In this document: in pieces, positions 35,159 through 43,691 of the stretch | Position numbering within the stretch: the first letter of the stretch is position 1 | Layout: every line of letters begins with the position of its first letter | NCBI RefSeq assembly: GCF_003634935.1 | Contig: NZ_RBXO01000001.1 | Coordinates: 5,419,501-5,483,500 of the forward strand | From: Saccharothrix australiensis | GTDB lineage: Bacteria > Actinomycetota > Actinomycetes > Mycobacteriales > Pseudonocardiaceae | DNA: 64,000 bases | Reading direction: 5' to 3' | Program-made: the position numbers and the translations under genes | The notes under the pieces: generated by a model | Database searches by the model: none | Seen by the model: only the letters and a program-made list of their open reading frames with translations | What the model was told of the DNA's origin: nothing

Positions 35159-36262
35159 GTGTGGACCCGCCCGAGGAACCGCGAGCTGCTGGTCGCGGCC
35201 GGCTTGTTCGCCATCGGTGTGCTGATCTACGGGCTTGAGCTGGACCTGGTGTTCGGCGACGAGCAGCCGACGACCACCACGGCACGCCTGGCTGTCCTGG
35301 CGGTGGCGTGCCTCGGTACGGCGCTGCGCCGCGCCGCGCCGGTGGTCGCGCTGGTGATCGCCACGGCGGCGGCGCTGGTGGACCTGACGCGGGGGCTCAG
35401 CCTGCCGGTGATCATGGCGTTCGTCGACGTGCTGTTCGTGGTGTCGCTGGACGGGCCGCGGCGCCTGCACCGGGTGCTGATCGGCGTAGTCGCGGTCGCC
35501 ACGCTCGGGCTGACGCTGACCGTGGCGGTGCTGGGCGACTGGCGGGAGTCCTTCTACGCCGGGTTGCAGGTGTTCTCGCTGGTGTGCGTGCCGGTGTGGT
35601 GGGCGACGAACATCCGCCAGCACCGGGAGAACGCCGAGCAGGTGGCCCGCATCGCGGAGCTGGACCGGCGGGCGGCGGTCGCCTCGGAACGCACGCGGAT
35701 GGCCCGCGACCTGCACGACGTCATCGCGGGGCACCTGTCGGCGATCGCGATCCAGTCCGAGGCGGTGCTGTCCATGCAGGCCGACTCGGAGACCGTGCGG
35801 ACGGTGCTGAAGTCGGTGCGGGAGAACAGCGTGCGGTCGCTGGCGGAGATGCGCACCATGATCGACGTGCTGCGGGCGGACGACCCGGTGGACGAGCCGG
35901 CCATCGCGCGGCTCGCCGACGCCGACCTGCTGGTCGACTCGGCGCGGGCGGGCGGGCTGGCGGTGGAGTGCGCGCTGGACGACGTGGACGGGCTGCCCGC
36001 CGCGGTGGACCTCGCGGCGTACCGCATCCTCCAGGAGGCGCTGACGAACGCGTTGAAGCACGGCTCGTCGGCCTCGGTGCGGGTGGAACGGCAGGTCAGG
36101 CGGTTGGTGGTGGTCGTGCGCAACACGGCGCGCGACACGGCGGCGGAAGGGTCGGGGACGGGATTGGTGAGCATGGCGGAACGCGCGCACGCGGTCGGCG
36201 GGACGTTCTCCGCGGGCCGGGACGGCCGCGACTGGCTGGTCCGGGCGGAGCTGCCGCTGTGA
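35159..36262 (+). CDS. Sensor histidine kinase (NarL-type partner, HisKA_3)
   Basis: 367 residues. Five or so N-terminal helices (about 10-150) form a membrane sensor without a large external loop. The phospho-accepting His lies in RMARDLHDVIAGHLSAIAIQSEAV, the HisKA_3 signature. The ATPase domain has LQEALTNALKHGSS and GTGLVSMAERAHAVGGTF. The stop overlaps the GTG of the response regulator as GTGA, so the two are coupled. The start is uncertain: GTG 35159 (VWTRPRNREL) is chosen; ATG 35120 would add 13 residues. DesK/NarL-type systems sense membrane or envelope states; the signal is not known here. Confidence 0.9.
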   Translation: MWTRPRNRELLVAAGLFAIGVLIYGLELDLVFGDEQPTTTTARLAVLAVACLGTALRRAAPVVALVIATAAALVDLTRGLSLPVIMAFVDVLFVVSLDGPRRLHRVLIGVVAVATLGLTLTVAVLGDWRESFYAGLQVFSLVCVPVWWATNIRQHRENAEQVARIAELDRRAAVASERTRMARDLHDVIAGHLSAIAIQSEAVLSMQADSETVRTVLKSVRENSVRSLAEMRTMIDVLRADDPVDEPAIARLADADLLVDSARAGGLAVECALDDVDGLPAAVDLAAYRILQEALTNALKHGSSASVRVERQVRRLVVVVRNTARDTAAEGSGTGLVSMAERAHAVGGTFSAGRDGRDWLVRAELPL

Positions 36263-36909
36263 CGACGGTGCTGGTGGCCGACGACCACGCCGCGATCCGC
36301 GCGGGCCTGGTGATGATCCTGGGCGGCGCCGAGGGCATCGAGGTGGTGGGCGAGGCGGCGGACGGCGCGACGGCCGTGCGGCTGGCCGACGAGCTGCGGC
36401 CGGACGTGGTGCTGATGGACATCCGGATGCCCGGCGTGGACGGCATCGAGGCGACCCGGCGGCTCGCCGGCGTGTGCGAGGTGCTGGTGCTGACCACGTT
36501 CGACCTGGACGAGTACGTGCACGGGGCGTTGCGGGCGGGCGCGGCGGGCTTCCTGCTCAAGTCGGTGGAGGCGCCCGCGCTGGTGGAGGCCGTGCGGCAG
36601 GTCGCGGCGGGTGACGGCGTGCTCGCGCCGAGCGTGACGCGGCGGCTGATGCGCGAGTTCGCCTCGGCCGCGCCCCGCGGCCGCCCGCCGGCGCTCGACG
36701 CGCTGACCGACCGCGAGGTCGAGGTGCTGCGGTGCCTCGGCGAAGGTCTGTCGAATCACCAGATCGGGCGAAAGCTGCACATCGGCGAGACGACCGTGAA
36801 GACGCACGTGTCCCGCGTGCTGACCAAGCTGGACCTGCGGTCGCGCGTGCAGGCGGCGATCCTGGCGCAGGACGCCGGGCTGCTCAGCGACGGTCCAAAG
36901 CGGCTTTGA
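36259..36909 (+). CDS. NarL/FixJ-type response regulator
   Basis: 216 residues. The receiver domain (about 1-118) has the acidic pair DD in LVADDHAAIRAG and phospho-acceptor Asp in VVLMDIRMPGVDG. The LuxR-type HTH (about 148-205) is LTDREVEVLRCLGEGLSNHQIGRKLHIGETTVKTHVSRVLTKL. It is phosphorylated by the kinase encoded just upstream and binds DNA as a dimer. The 3' end overlaps the convergent M50 gene by 26 bp. Confidence 0.95.
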   Translation: MTTVLVADDHAAIRAGLVMILGGAEGIEVVGEAADGATAVRLADELRPDVVLMDIRMPGVDGIEATRRLAGVCEVLVLTTFDLDEYVHGALRAGAAGFLLKSVEAPALVEAVRQVAAGDGVLAPSVTRRLMREFASAAPRGRPPALDALTDREVEVLRCLGEGLSNHQIGRKLHIGETTVKTHVSRVLTKLDLRSRVQAAILAQDAGLLSDGPKRL

Positions 36910-38014
36910 GGTCCTCCCGCCGCAGCACGCCGGCGGGCCGTCCCTCCAGGTCGACCACCAGGTACTCCCAGGCGGCGGTGCCGTGGACGCGTTCGACGAC
37001 CTCGTCGCCGTGCTCGTTCTCCAGCAGCACGGTCTCCGGCCGGATCGGCACGGCGGCCTGCTCGGCGGGCGCGTGCGGCGACGTGGCCGCGAGCCGCCGC
37101 GCCAAGTCCCGGTCCAGCAGGCCGGCCGCGACGCCGTCCGCGCGCACCAGCACCACACCGCGGCCCGCCGACGCCGTCAACGCGCCCGACACGGGGCTCT
37201 CCGCGGGCAGTTGCAGCACCGGGCGCACCAGCTCGCCCAGGGTCAGGCCGTCGGGCCAGGCGCGGTGGCGCTCGGCGGCCGACTCGCCGCGCGCGCCCGC
37301 CACCACGAACCACGCGGTGAGCAGGCACACGCCGAACCGGAGCCAGCGGTCCTCGCTGCCCTCCAGCACGCCCCAGACGGCCCACACGACCAGCAGCGCG
37401 GCCACGACCCCGCCGCCGACCACGGCGGCCCTGGTGCCCGCCGCGCGCCGCCCCGTGGCCGCCCACACGCCGGCGCGGAGGATGCGACCGCCGTCCAGTG
37501 GCAGGCCGGGCAGCAGGTTGAACACCGCCACGGCGATGTTCGCGAACGCCGTCTGCGCGACCAGCAGCCACACGGCGTCGTGGTGCGGCATCGCCAGCGC
37601 GCCCAGCGCGAACGCGCCCGCCAGCACGATCGACACGACCGGCCCGGCCGCCGCGATCAGCCCTTCGTGGGCGGGTTTGGCGGGGGTGCGCATCACCTCG
37701 GACACGCCGCCGAGCAGGAACAGCCGCAGCCGCCGCACCGGCAGCCCCAGGCGCAGCGCCACCAGGCTGTGGCCGAGCTCGTGGGCGAGCACCGACAACC
37801 CGAGGAAGACCGCGAACGTGGCCGCGAGCACCACCCCGGCGAGACCACCGGTCCCCGGCGCGATCCGCTCGACCAACGGGGCGTAAAGCACCACGATCGC
37901 AGCCGAACCAAGCCACCACGAGGGCGCGAGCAACACCGGAATCCCGGCAGCGCGAAACAGGGGCAACCCCCCATCCCGCCCAACCCGCCGCCGCCAACTC
38001 TGCCCCGTCACCAC
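36884..38014 (-). CDS. Site-2-type membrane metalloprotease (M50) with CBS-like domain
   Basis: 376 residues with about six helices. The zinc site is HELGH in LSVLAHELGHSLVALR, and the third ligand is Asp in NLLPGLPLDGGRIL. The C-terminal 110 residues contain two degenerate CBS-like repeats (ESPVSGALTASAGRGVVLVRADGVAAGLLD and VVDLEGRPAGVLRREDLKAAL). It belongs to the S2P/M50 group of intramembrane proteases that also includes Rv2625c. The GTG at 38014 is used. The substrate is unknown; possible targets are anti-sigma factors. Confidence 0.9.
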   Translation of the reverse strand: MVTGQSWRRRVGRDGGLPLFRAAGIPVLLAPSWWLGSAAIVVLYAPLVERIAPGTGGLAGVVLAATFAVFLGLSVLAHELGHSLVALRLGLPVRRLRLFLLGGVSEVMRTPAKPAHEGLIAAAGPVVSIVLAGAFALGALAMPHHDAVWLLVAQTAFANIAVAVFNLLPGLPLDGGRILRAGVWAATGRRAAGTRAAVVGGGVVAALLVVWAVWGVLEGSEDRWLRFGVCLLTAWFVVAGARGESAAERHRAWPDGLTLGELVRPVLQLPAESPVSGALTASAGRGVVLVRADGVAAGLLDRDLARRLAATSPHAPAEQAAVPIRPETVLLENEHGDEVVERVHGTAAWEYLVVDLEGRPAGVLRREDLKAALDRR

Positions 38015-38103
38015 GCCCGAAGCCTAGGCCCCACCACGTATCACCGCTGTGACCCAACTCCCCCACCCCAACTCCCTTGCCCCTCCTCCCCCTCCCCTTC
38101 CCC

Positions 38104-38257
38104 TCCCCTCGATGTCGCGCAGCGACGAGCCCCGCCCCGCGAGGCCGCGTCGGCTTGTCGCGCCTCATTTCCCGCCGATCACGCTTTTCGATCGGCGGGA
38201 AATCAGGCGCGATGAGCCGACCACAAGGCGGCCGAGCCGCCGCGACGAAGTCGCGGC
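38104..38257. repeat. REP-like palindromic cluster, including copy 2 of the 3389 palindrome
   Basis: Three nested dyads occupy the divergent gap between the M50 and RecB-like genes. GTCGC-GCA-GCGAC lies near 38114-38126. A 32-bp inverted repeat with 3 mismatches (38149-38180 against 38190-38221, 9-nt loop) forms a long stem containing TTTCCCGCCGATC. GCCGCGAC-GAA-GTCGCGGC lies at 38239-38257 and is the same palindrome as at 3389-3407 except for one loop base. Upstream, 38040-38104 is C-rich on the plus strand. The cluster has no protein-coding sense. Confidence 0.8.
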
Positions 38258-38283
38258 CATCCAACACTGTCGGTCCCCTGCCC

Positions 38284-38289
38284 TATCGT
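38284..38289 (+). promoter_or_regulatory. Putative -10 of the RecB-like nuclease gene
   Basis: TATCGT lies 7 nt before the ATG at 38297 with no ribosome-binding site between them, consistent with a leaderless message. No clear -35 is seen; the palindromic cluster ends 26 bp upstream. Confidence 0.45.
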
Positions 38290-38296
38290 TCTGACC

Positions 38297-39163
38297 ATGG
38301 CAGTGCCGACGATCACCGACCGCCCTGTTCGCAGGCCAGCGCTGTCGCCCTCCCGCGCGGGCGACTTCAAGCAGTGCCCGCTGCTGTACCGCTTCCGCGC
38401 GGTCGACCGGCTGCCGGAAAAGCCGACGAGAGCGCAGGTCAGGGGCACGGTCGTCCACGCCGTCCTGGAGGACCTGTTCGGCCTGCCCGCCGCCGAGCGC
38501 CTGCCCGAGCGCGCCCGCGAGCTGGTGGGCCCGGCGTGGGAGCGGGTCCGCGCCGAGCGGCCCGAGTTCGCGGACCTGTTCGAGGGCGCCGAGGAGGGCG
38601 AGCAGGCGGAGTGGCTGGCGTCGGCCGAGAGCCTGCTGGACGGCTACTTCGGGTTGGAGGACCCGCGCCGCTTCGACGCGGACGCCCGTGAGCTGCTGGT
38701 CGAGTGGGAGCTGCCGTCGGGCGTGCTGCTGCGCGGCTTCGTCGACCGCGTGGACGTGGCCCCGACCGGCGAGATCCGGGTGGTGGACTACAAGACGGGC
38801 GCCGCGCCGCGCGAGGTCGGCGAGGCGAAGGCGCTGTTCCAGATGAAGTTCTACGCGCTGGTGCTGTGGCGGTTGCGCGGTGTGGTGCCGCGCCAGCTGC
38901 GGCTGATGTACCTGGCCGACCGGCAGGCGTTGGCGTACACCCCGGACGAGGCGGAGCTGAGCCGGTTCGAGCGGACGCTGGAGGCGATCTGGGACGCGAT
39001 CCTGCGCGCGGCGAAGTCGGGCGACTTCCGGCCGAACCCGAGCAGGCTGTGCGACTACTGCGACCACAAGGCGCGGTGCCCGGCGTTCGACGGCACGCCG
39101 CCGCCGTACCCGGGTTGGCCGGAGCCGGACGCGAGCGAGTCGGTGTTGGACCGGGCGGACTGA
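38297..39163 (+). CDS. RecB-family PD-(D/E)XK nuclease with probable Fe-S cluster
   Basis: 288 residues. The start SPSRAGDFKQCPLLYRFR supplies the first cluster Cys. Active-site residues lie in GTVVHAVLEDLF (His), LLRGFVDRVDV (Asp) and IRVVDYKTG (Asp-Tyr-Lys). Three cysteines near the C-terminus (LCDYCDHKARCPAF) complete a four-Cys cluster as in AddB and Cas4. It should cut DNA ends with a metal ion. ATG 38297 with a TATCGT hexamer 7 nt upstream. Orthologue Rv2119 is next to trmI in mycobacteria; here a five-gene block lies between them. Confidence 0.92.
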   Translation: MAVPTITDRPVRRPALSPSRAGDFKQCPLLYRFRAVDRLPEKPTRAQVRGTVVHAVLEDLFGLPAAERLPERARELVGPAWERVRAERPEFADLFEGAEEGEQAEWLASAESLLDGYFGLEDPRRFDADARELLVEWELPSGVLLRGFVDRVDVAPTGEIRVVDYKTGAAPREVGEAKALFQMKFYALVLWRLRGVVPRQLRLMYLADRQALAYTPDEAELSRFERTLEAIWDAILRAAKSGDFRPNPSRLCDYCDHKARCPAFDGTPPPYPGWPEPDASESVLDRAD

Positions 39164-39372
39164 CGGAGGCTCCCACGGACCGGCGTCGGCGCGGCGATGC
39201 GCCGTGACCACCGCGCGACGCACTCCCCGCCGGTTCGCCGTCCCGGCGAGGAACCGGCGCACCCGCCCCGGCGGGGTGCCTGGCGAACCCGACCCGGCGG
39301 GAAGCCCGACGACCGCTTCCCTCGCACGGTCGCCTTAGTGCGTGCGCGCCGAGGCGGGGCCACCATGAGGTC

Positions 39373-40011
39373 GTGAGGTTCGAGGACCGGGCGGAGGCCG
39401 GCCGGGCGCTCGCGCAGGCGCTGCGGCGGGCAGGCTCGTGGTCCGACCCGCTGGTCCTGGGCCTGACGCGCGGCGGCGTCCCGGTGGCCCACGAGGTCGC
39501 GGTGGCGCTGGGCGCGGAGCTGGACGTGGCGGTGGCGCGCAAGATCGGCGCGCCGGGCCGGCCGGAGTTCGGCGTCGGCGCCGTCACGGCGGGCGGCGAG
39601 CCGATCTTCGACCCGGCCACGCTCCGGGCGCTGGGCCTGACGCCGCGCGACCTGGCCGTGTCCTGCGCGGCGGAGCAGCAGGAGGCCCGGCGTCGGCTCG
39701 ACGCGTACCGGTCGGGCCGCGCCGTCCGGGTGGCCGGCCGGGACGTGCTGGTGGTGGACGACGGCCTGGCGACCGGGGTCACCGCCCGCGCGGCGCTGCG
39801 GGAGGTCCGGGCGGCCGGTCCGGCGCGGCTGGTGCTGGCCGTCCCGGTGGGCGCGACGCAGTCGGTCCGCGCGCTGCGCGCCGAGGCCGACCTGGTGGTG
39901 TGCCCGCACGAGCGGCACGACTTCCGGTCGGTGGGCCGGTTCTACCGGCGGTTCGACCAGACCACGGACGCCGAGGTGCTCACGCTGCTGGAGCAGCACC
40001 ACCGCGAGTGA
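39373..40011 (+). CDS. Phosphoribosyltransferase-family protein
   Basis: 212 residues with a type I PRTase fold. The PRPP loop is VLVVDDGLATGVTARAALRE (hydrophobic stretch, Asp-Asp, then GLATGVTA). A helical insert around 100-115 is rich in Arg and Glu. The C-terminal part ends RFYRRFDQTTDAEVLTLLEQHH, a pattern common in actinobacterial PRTase-like proteins of unknown substrate. It may act on nucleobases or be a regulatory PRPP-binding protein. GTG start at 39373. It stands alone between the nuclease gene and hisE. Confidence 0.85.
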   Translation: MRFEDRAEAGRALAQALRRAGSWSDPLVLGLTRGGVPVAHEVAVALGAELDVAVARKIGAPGRPEFGVGAVTAGGEPIFDPATLRALGLTPRDLAVSCAAEQQEARRRLDAYRSGRAVRVAGRDVLVVDDGLATGVTARAALREVRAAGPARLVLAVPVGATQSVRALRAEADLVVCPHERHDFRSVGRFYRRFDQTTDAEVLTLLEQHHRE

Positions 40012-40200
40012 CACGGCCGCCACCGACAGCCCACTCCGGAAGCCGGGCATTCGAGCGGCGAACCCCGCACAGGCTCACACCGATCGTGCTCACCACGAAC
40101 GTCGCTATCACAAAAGTGAGCACCCCGCGCATCGACACGGGGCGGCACCCGACGGGGTGTGAGCACCCGGACCGGCACCAGCCGAGCGCCCCGCCACGGG

Positions 40201-40464
40201 TCACAGGCGCTTGTAGACGTCTTCGAGGGTGAGGCCGCGGCCGAGCATGAGCACCTGCACGCGGTACAGCAGTTGGGAGACCTCTTCGGCCAGTCGCTCG
40301 TCGGACTCGTGCTCCGCGGCGATCCAGACCTCGCCCGCCTCCTCCAACACCTTCTTGCCCTGCGCATGGACCCCCGCCTCCAGGGCCGCTGCGGTGGCGG
40401 AGCCCTCGGGGCGGGTGCGGGCGCGTTCGCTCAGCTCGGCGAACAGCTCGTCGAAGGTCTTCAC
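40201..40464 (-). CDS. hisE: Phosphoribosyl-ATP diphosphatase HisE
   Basis: 87 residues, the normal size of free-standing HisE. The MazG-like core is visible: [22 protein letters not shown], then [15 protein letters not shown] and [20 protein letters not shown]. The EExxE and ExxD acidic residues bind Mg. It converts phosphoribosyl-ATP to phosphoribosyl-AMP, step 2 of histidine synthesis. The GTG at 40464 is preferred. In most actinobacteria hisG follows hisE immediately; here the next gene is an oppositely oriented PRTase, so hisG is elsewhere. Confidence 0.94.
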   Translation of the reverse strand: MKTFDELFAELSERARTRPEGSATAAALEAGVHAQGKKVLEEAGEVWIAAEHESDERLAEEVSQLLYRVQVLMLGRGLTLEDVYKRL

Positions 40465-40511
40465 GGGTCCTGATCCTCGCATCCCCCGGACGGGCGCCGG
40501 CACCCGCCCCG

Positions 40512-40560
40512 AAAGTGCGTGCCCCGAAAACTTGCGGGAACCGCACTTTTCCAGTACCTT
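40512..40560 (+). promoter_or_regulatory. Promoter and candidate operator of the TetR gene
   Basis: TTGCGG (40532-40537), a 17-bp spacer and TACCTT (40555-40560) form a promoter, and the ATG follows 6 nt later (40567), so the mRNA is likely leaderless. An inverted repeat AAAGTGCG...CGCACTTT (40512-40519 and 40542-40549) brackets and overlaps the -35 to -10 spacer, as expected for a TetR autorepressor site. Confidence 0.65.
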
Positions 40561-40566
40561 GATCGC

Positions 40567-41178
40567 ATGGACGACCGAATGGGCTTGCGCGAGCGCAAGA
40601 AGCTGGAGACCCGCCAGGCGTTGAGCTGGGCGGCCCTCCGGCTGGCGGTCGAGCGCGGCCTGGAGAACGTCCTGGTGGAGGACATCGCCGCCGCGGCGGG
40701 CGTGTCACCACGCACCTTCAACAACTACTTCTCCAGCAAGGCCGAGGCGATCGCCTCCCGCCACGTCGACCGAGGGCGGGAGCTGGCGGAGCACGTCCGC
40801 CGGCGTCCCCGCACGGAGTCGTTGTGGGAGTCGATCCTGGAGGCGGCGCTGGCCCAGTACGACCAGGGCAGCCAGGTCCCGGACCCGGACTGGACCGCCG
40901 GCGTCCGGCTCATGACGAGCGAGCCCGCGCTGATCGGCGAGTTCCTCCGGGCCAGTTCGATGATGGAGGACGAGCTGGCCAGGGTGATCGCCGAGCGCAC
41001 GGGCACCGACGTCACCACCGACATCTACCCGAAGCTGGTCGCGGCCTCCGTCGGCGCGGCCATCGGGGTGGCCACCGACCGCTGGCTCGCGGCCGACCCA
41101 CCGGTCCCCCTCGGCCCCCTGGTGCAGGACGCGCTGACCCGCGTGGCCGCCGGGCTGCCGGAGCCATCGAGAGCCTGA
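40567..41178 (+). CDS. TetR/AcrR-family transcriptional repressor
   Basis: 203 residues. The HTH is at about 10-55 ([50 protein letters not shown]). The C-terminal domain is helical and would hold the inducer pocket. It lies upstream of the FAD monooxygenase, on the same strand with a 326-bp gap, a layout common for regulators of monooxygenases. Start ATG 40567 because the -10 lies 6 nt upstream; an in-frame ATG at 40519 falls within the operator and is rejected. Confidence 0.93.
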   Translation: MDDRMGLRERKKLETRQALSWAALRLAVERGLENVLVEDIAAAAGVSPRTFNNYFSSKAEAIASRHVDRGRELAEHVRRRPRTESLWESILEAALAQYDQGSQVPDPDWTAGVRLMTSEPALIGEFLRASSMMEDELARVIAERTGTDVTTDIYPKLVAASVGAAIGVATDRWLAADPPVPLGPLVQDALTRVAAGLPEPSRA

Positions 41179-41504
41179 CCACCGACCGCACCCGCCACAG
41201 CACCACCGACCCGCCCGGCACGACCGGCCTGACACACCGGCCCTGATCCACGGCCCCGACACACCCAGCTCCCCACCCACCCAGCTCTCGACACACCAGA
41301 TCCCGACACACCCGGCCCCGAACACAGGGGCTTGTTCGGCCGCGCCCGAAATCGATCCATTCCGGCACCGCACACGCGGGGCCTATTCGGTCACGCCCCG
41401 AGCACCACCCGCCCGTCCGCACGGGCTCGGGCGTGCCCACCCACCAGTCCCACCCACGACCGCCCCGCCACCGGGGCTGGTTCCGCCATGCCCGAGGAGG
41501 ATTC
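41179..41504. other. Repeat-bearing gap upstream of the FAD monooxygenase
   Basis: The 326 bp hold a CCGACACACCC-type tandem tract (about 41243-41315) and two 21-bp near-copies (41327-41347 and 41378-41398, four mismatches) beginning GGGGC and containing TTCGG. Their spacing (51 bp) and distance to the monooxygenase (100-180 bp) allow a regulator-binding role, but none is proven. No gene is visible. Confidence 0.5.
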
Positions 41505-43040
41505 ATGGACACCGACGTCGTCATCGTCGGAGCAGGGCCGAACGGCCTGATGCTCGCCAACGAGCTGCTGCTCGCGGGCGTCCGCCCGACCGTGCTGGAA
41601 GCCCTGCCGGAACGCCACCCGCTCCCGAAGGCCAACGGCCTCGTCGGCAGAGTCGTCCAGGCGCTGGACTACCGGGGGCTGCACGACACCATCACCGGCA
41701 GTCCGGCGCCACCGCGCCCCGTGCCGTTCTTCCAGTTCGGCGCGCTCCCGCTGGAGATGTCCGGCCTGACCGACCACGCCCTGTTCACCCTGCCGGTGCC
41801 CCAGCGCCGGCTGGAGGAGGTGCTGGAGCAGCACGGCGGCGTCGAGGTCCGGCGCGGCCACGAGGTGCGGGACGTCGTCCAGGACGACGACCACGTGACC
41901 CTCGACGTGTCCGGCCCCGACGGCGAGTACCGGCTCACCGCCCGCTACGTCGTGGGCGCGGACGGCGGCCACAGCGTGATCCGCAAACGCGCCGGCATCG
42001 GGTTCCCCGGCGTCACCGACGACGGCTTCACCCACCGCACCGGCCAGGTGGTGATCCACGAGCCGGTCGCCGACCACGCCACGGGCCGGCTCGACGTGCC
42101 CGGCCTGGGCGTCCTGTGGCCCGGCACCTTCCACCGCACCGAGCGCGGCGTCTTCGCGTTCGCCATGTTCCAGCCGGGCATCTACCGCATCGCCATGATC
42201 GAGCGGGGCGGCACCGGCCTGACCAACACCGACGAGATGCCGCTGGACGAGCTGCGCGCGGCCGCGCGGCGGGTGCTGGGTGTCGAGCTGCCGATGAGCG
42301 AACCGCGCGGCGGCCACCCGTCGGCGCTCAACCGCCGGGCCGAGGGCACGAACTCCCGCCTGGCCGACCGCTACCGCGTGGGCCGGGTGCTCCTGGTGGG
42401 CGACTCGGCCCACGTCCACTCCGGGGTCGGCGGCCCCGGTCTCAACCTGGGCCTCCAGGACGCGCTCAACCTGGGGTGGAAACTGGCGGCCGAGATCGAC
42501 GGCTGGGCGCCGCCGGGCCTGCTCGACACCTACGAGTCGGAGCGCAGGCCGGTGGGCCAACGCGTCATCACCCACAGCCGGGCCCAGATGGCCCTGCTCG
42601 CGGAAGGCCCGAACATCACCGCGCTGCGCGACGTCCTCACCGAACTCCTCCAGGACGAGCCCGCGATCCGCCGCCTCTCCGACCTGATGTCGGGCGCGGA
42701 CACCGTCTACGACATGGGCACGTCGACGCACCCGCTGATCGGGCGCTGGATGCCCGACCTCCCGCTGTCCGGCACCACGCGCGTCGCGCACGTGTGCCGA
42801 ACGGGCCGCCCGCTGCTCTTCGACTTCGCCGATCGCGCCGACCTGCGTGCGCGAGCCACCCCGTGGACGGACCGCGTGGACGTCGTCACCACCACGACAC
42901 CCGCGCCACCCGCCGAGGCGGTGCTCGTCAGACCGGACGGCTACGTGGCCTGGGCGGGCGGAGACCCCGAGGAGCTGGTCAAGGCCCTGGGGAGGTGGTT
43001 CGGCGACCCGCGCGAGGTTCCCGCGCCGTCGTACGGGTGA
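41505..43040 (+). CDS. FAD-dependent aromatic monooxygenase (polyketide hydroxylase type)
   Basis: 511 residues. The N-terminal FAD motif is VVIVGAGPNGLMLANELLLAG (GxGxxG), the DG motif is VVGADGGHSVIRK, and the GD motif is VLLVGDSAHVHSGVGGPGLNLGLQDALNLGWKLA. The C-terminal thioredoxin-like domain is present. These features place it with the PgaE/MhpA-like group that hydroxylates phenolic or polyketide substrates using NADPH and oxygen. ATG 41505 with GAGGAGG 4-5 nt upstream. The TetR gene upstream is its likely regulator. Substrate cannot be read; no polyketide genes are in the window. Confidence 0.92.
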   Translation: MDTDVVIVGAGPNGLMLANELLLAGVRPTVLEALPERHPLPKANGLVGRVVQALDYRGLHDTITGSPAPPRPVPFFQFGALPLEMSGLTDHALFTLPVPQRRLEEVLEQHGGVEVRRGHEVRDVVQDDDHVTLDVSGPDGEYRLTARYVVGADGGHSVIRKRAGIGFPGVTDDGFTHRTGQVVIHEPVADHATGRLDVPGLGVLWPGTFHRTERGVFAFAMFQPGIYRIAMIERGGTGLTNTDEMPLDELRAAARRVLGVELPMSEPRGGHPSALNRRAEGTNSRLADRYRVGRVLLVGDSAHVHSGVGGPGLNLGLQDALNLGWKLAAEIDGWAPPGLLDTYESERRPVGQRVITHSRAQMALLAEGPNITALRDVLTELLQDEPAIRRLSDLMSGADTVYDMGTSTHPLIGRWMPDLPLSGTTRVAHVCRTGRPLLFDFADRADLRARATPWTDRVDVVTTTTPAPPAEAVLVRPDGYVAWAGGDPEELVKALGRWFGDPREVPAPSYG

Positions 43041-43044
43041 GCGC

Positions 43045-43560
43045 TCAGAGCCCGAACCGGGGTCGGGTGAAAGGCCAGTCGCGCGCGATCCACCGCGGGA
43101 CGAAGGCGTCCAGCGCCCGTTCGAGGTCGGTGCCGACGTACTCGTCCACGACCCACCACGCGATGAGCGCGTCCTCCACCAACCCAACCCCCGCCGAACC
43201 ACTGCCTGCCGAACCGCTACCCACCGAACCACTGCTGCCCACCGACCCGCTCCCCGGCGGGTCGAGGTAGACACAGCCGAGCAGGGCCGTCTCGTCGTTG
43301 TCGAACAGGGCGTAGTTGAACGACTGGTGCGCCTCGGCTTCCCGCTCGTGGCGGGCGAGGTCGGCGCGGTCCTGCTCGTAGGTCATCGTCGCGGGCGGCC
43401 AGTGCCACTGCTCGCCGAACAACGACCACAACCGCTCCCTCGACCCCATGACGGCCGGGTAGTCGAGGTCCACATCGGACTCCCGGATCGGCCTGAGGTG
43501 GTGGCCCGTGCCGAGGTCGACGCGGGTGGGGTGGGTGTAGTCGGACGGCAGCCAGGACAT
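43045..43560 (-). CDS. GNAT-family acetyltransferase with Gly-Ser repeat insert
   Basis: 171 residues. A GNAT-like fold is supported by HHLRPIRESDVDLDYPAVMGSRERL at the N-terminus and by the ALFDNDETALLGCVYLDP strand. The acetyl-CoA loop region is disrupted by a Gly-Ser-Val repeat stretch (about residues 102-124) encoded by a DNA minisatellite. After it, VEDALIAWWVVDEYVGTDLERALDAFVPRW fits the GNAT C-terminal helices. Whether it is active is doubtful. ATG 43560. It converges on the FAD gene, leaving a 4-bp gap. Confidence 0.75.
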   Translation of the reverse strand: MSWLPSDYTHPTRVDLGTGHHLRPIRESDVDLDYPAVMGSRERLWSLFGEQWHWPPATMTYEQDRADLARHEREAEAHQSFNYALFDNDETALLGCVYLDPPGSGSVGSSGSVGSGSAGSGSAGVGLVEDALIAWWVVDEYVGTDLERALDAFVPRWIARDWPFTRPRFGL

Positions 43561-43691
43561 GGGCGGGATTCTGCGTCAGCCGTGTCCGAGCCACCAAACG
43601 AGTTCGCCGCCGGCCCGTCTCCCGACAGGCCGGCGGCGATGTCCACCGAAAACCAGTGGCACGACGAAAGGAGGACCTCGACACTGCACCG

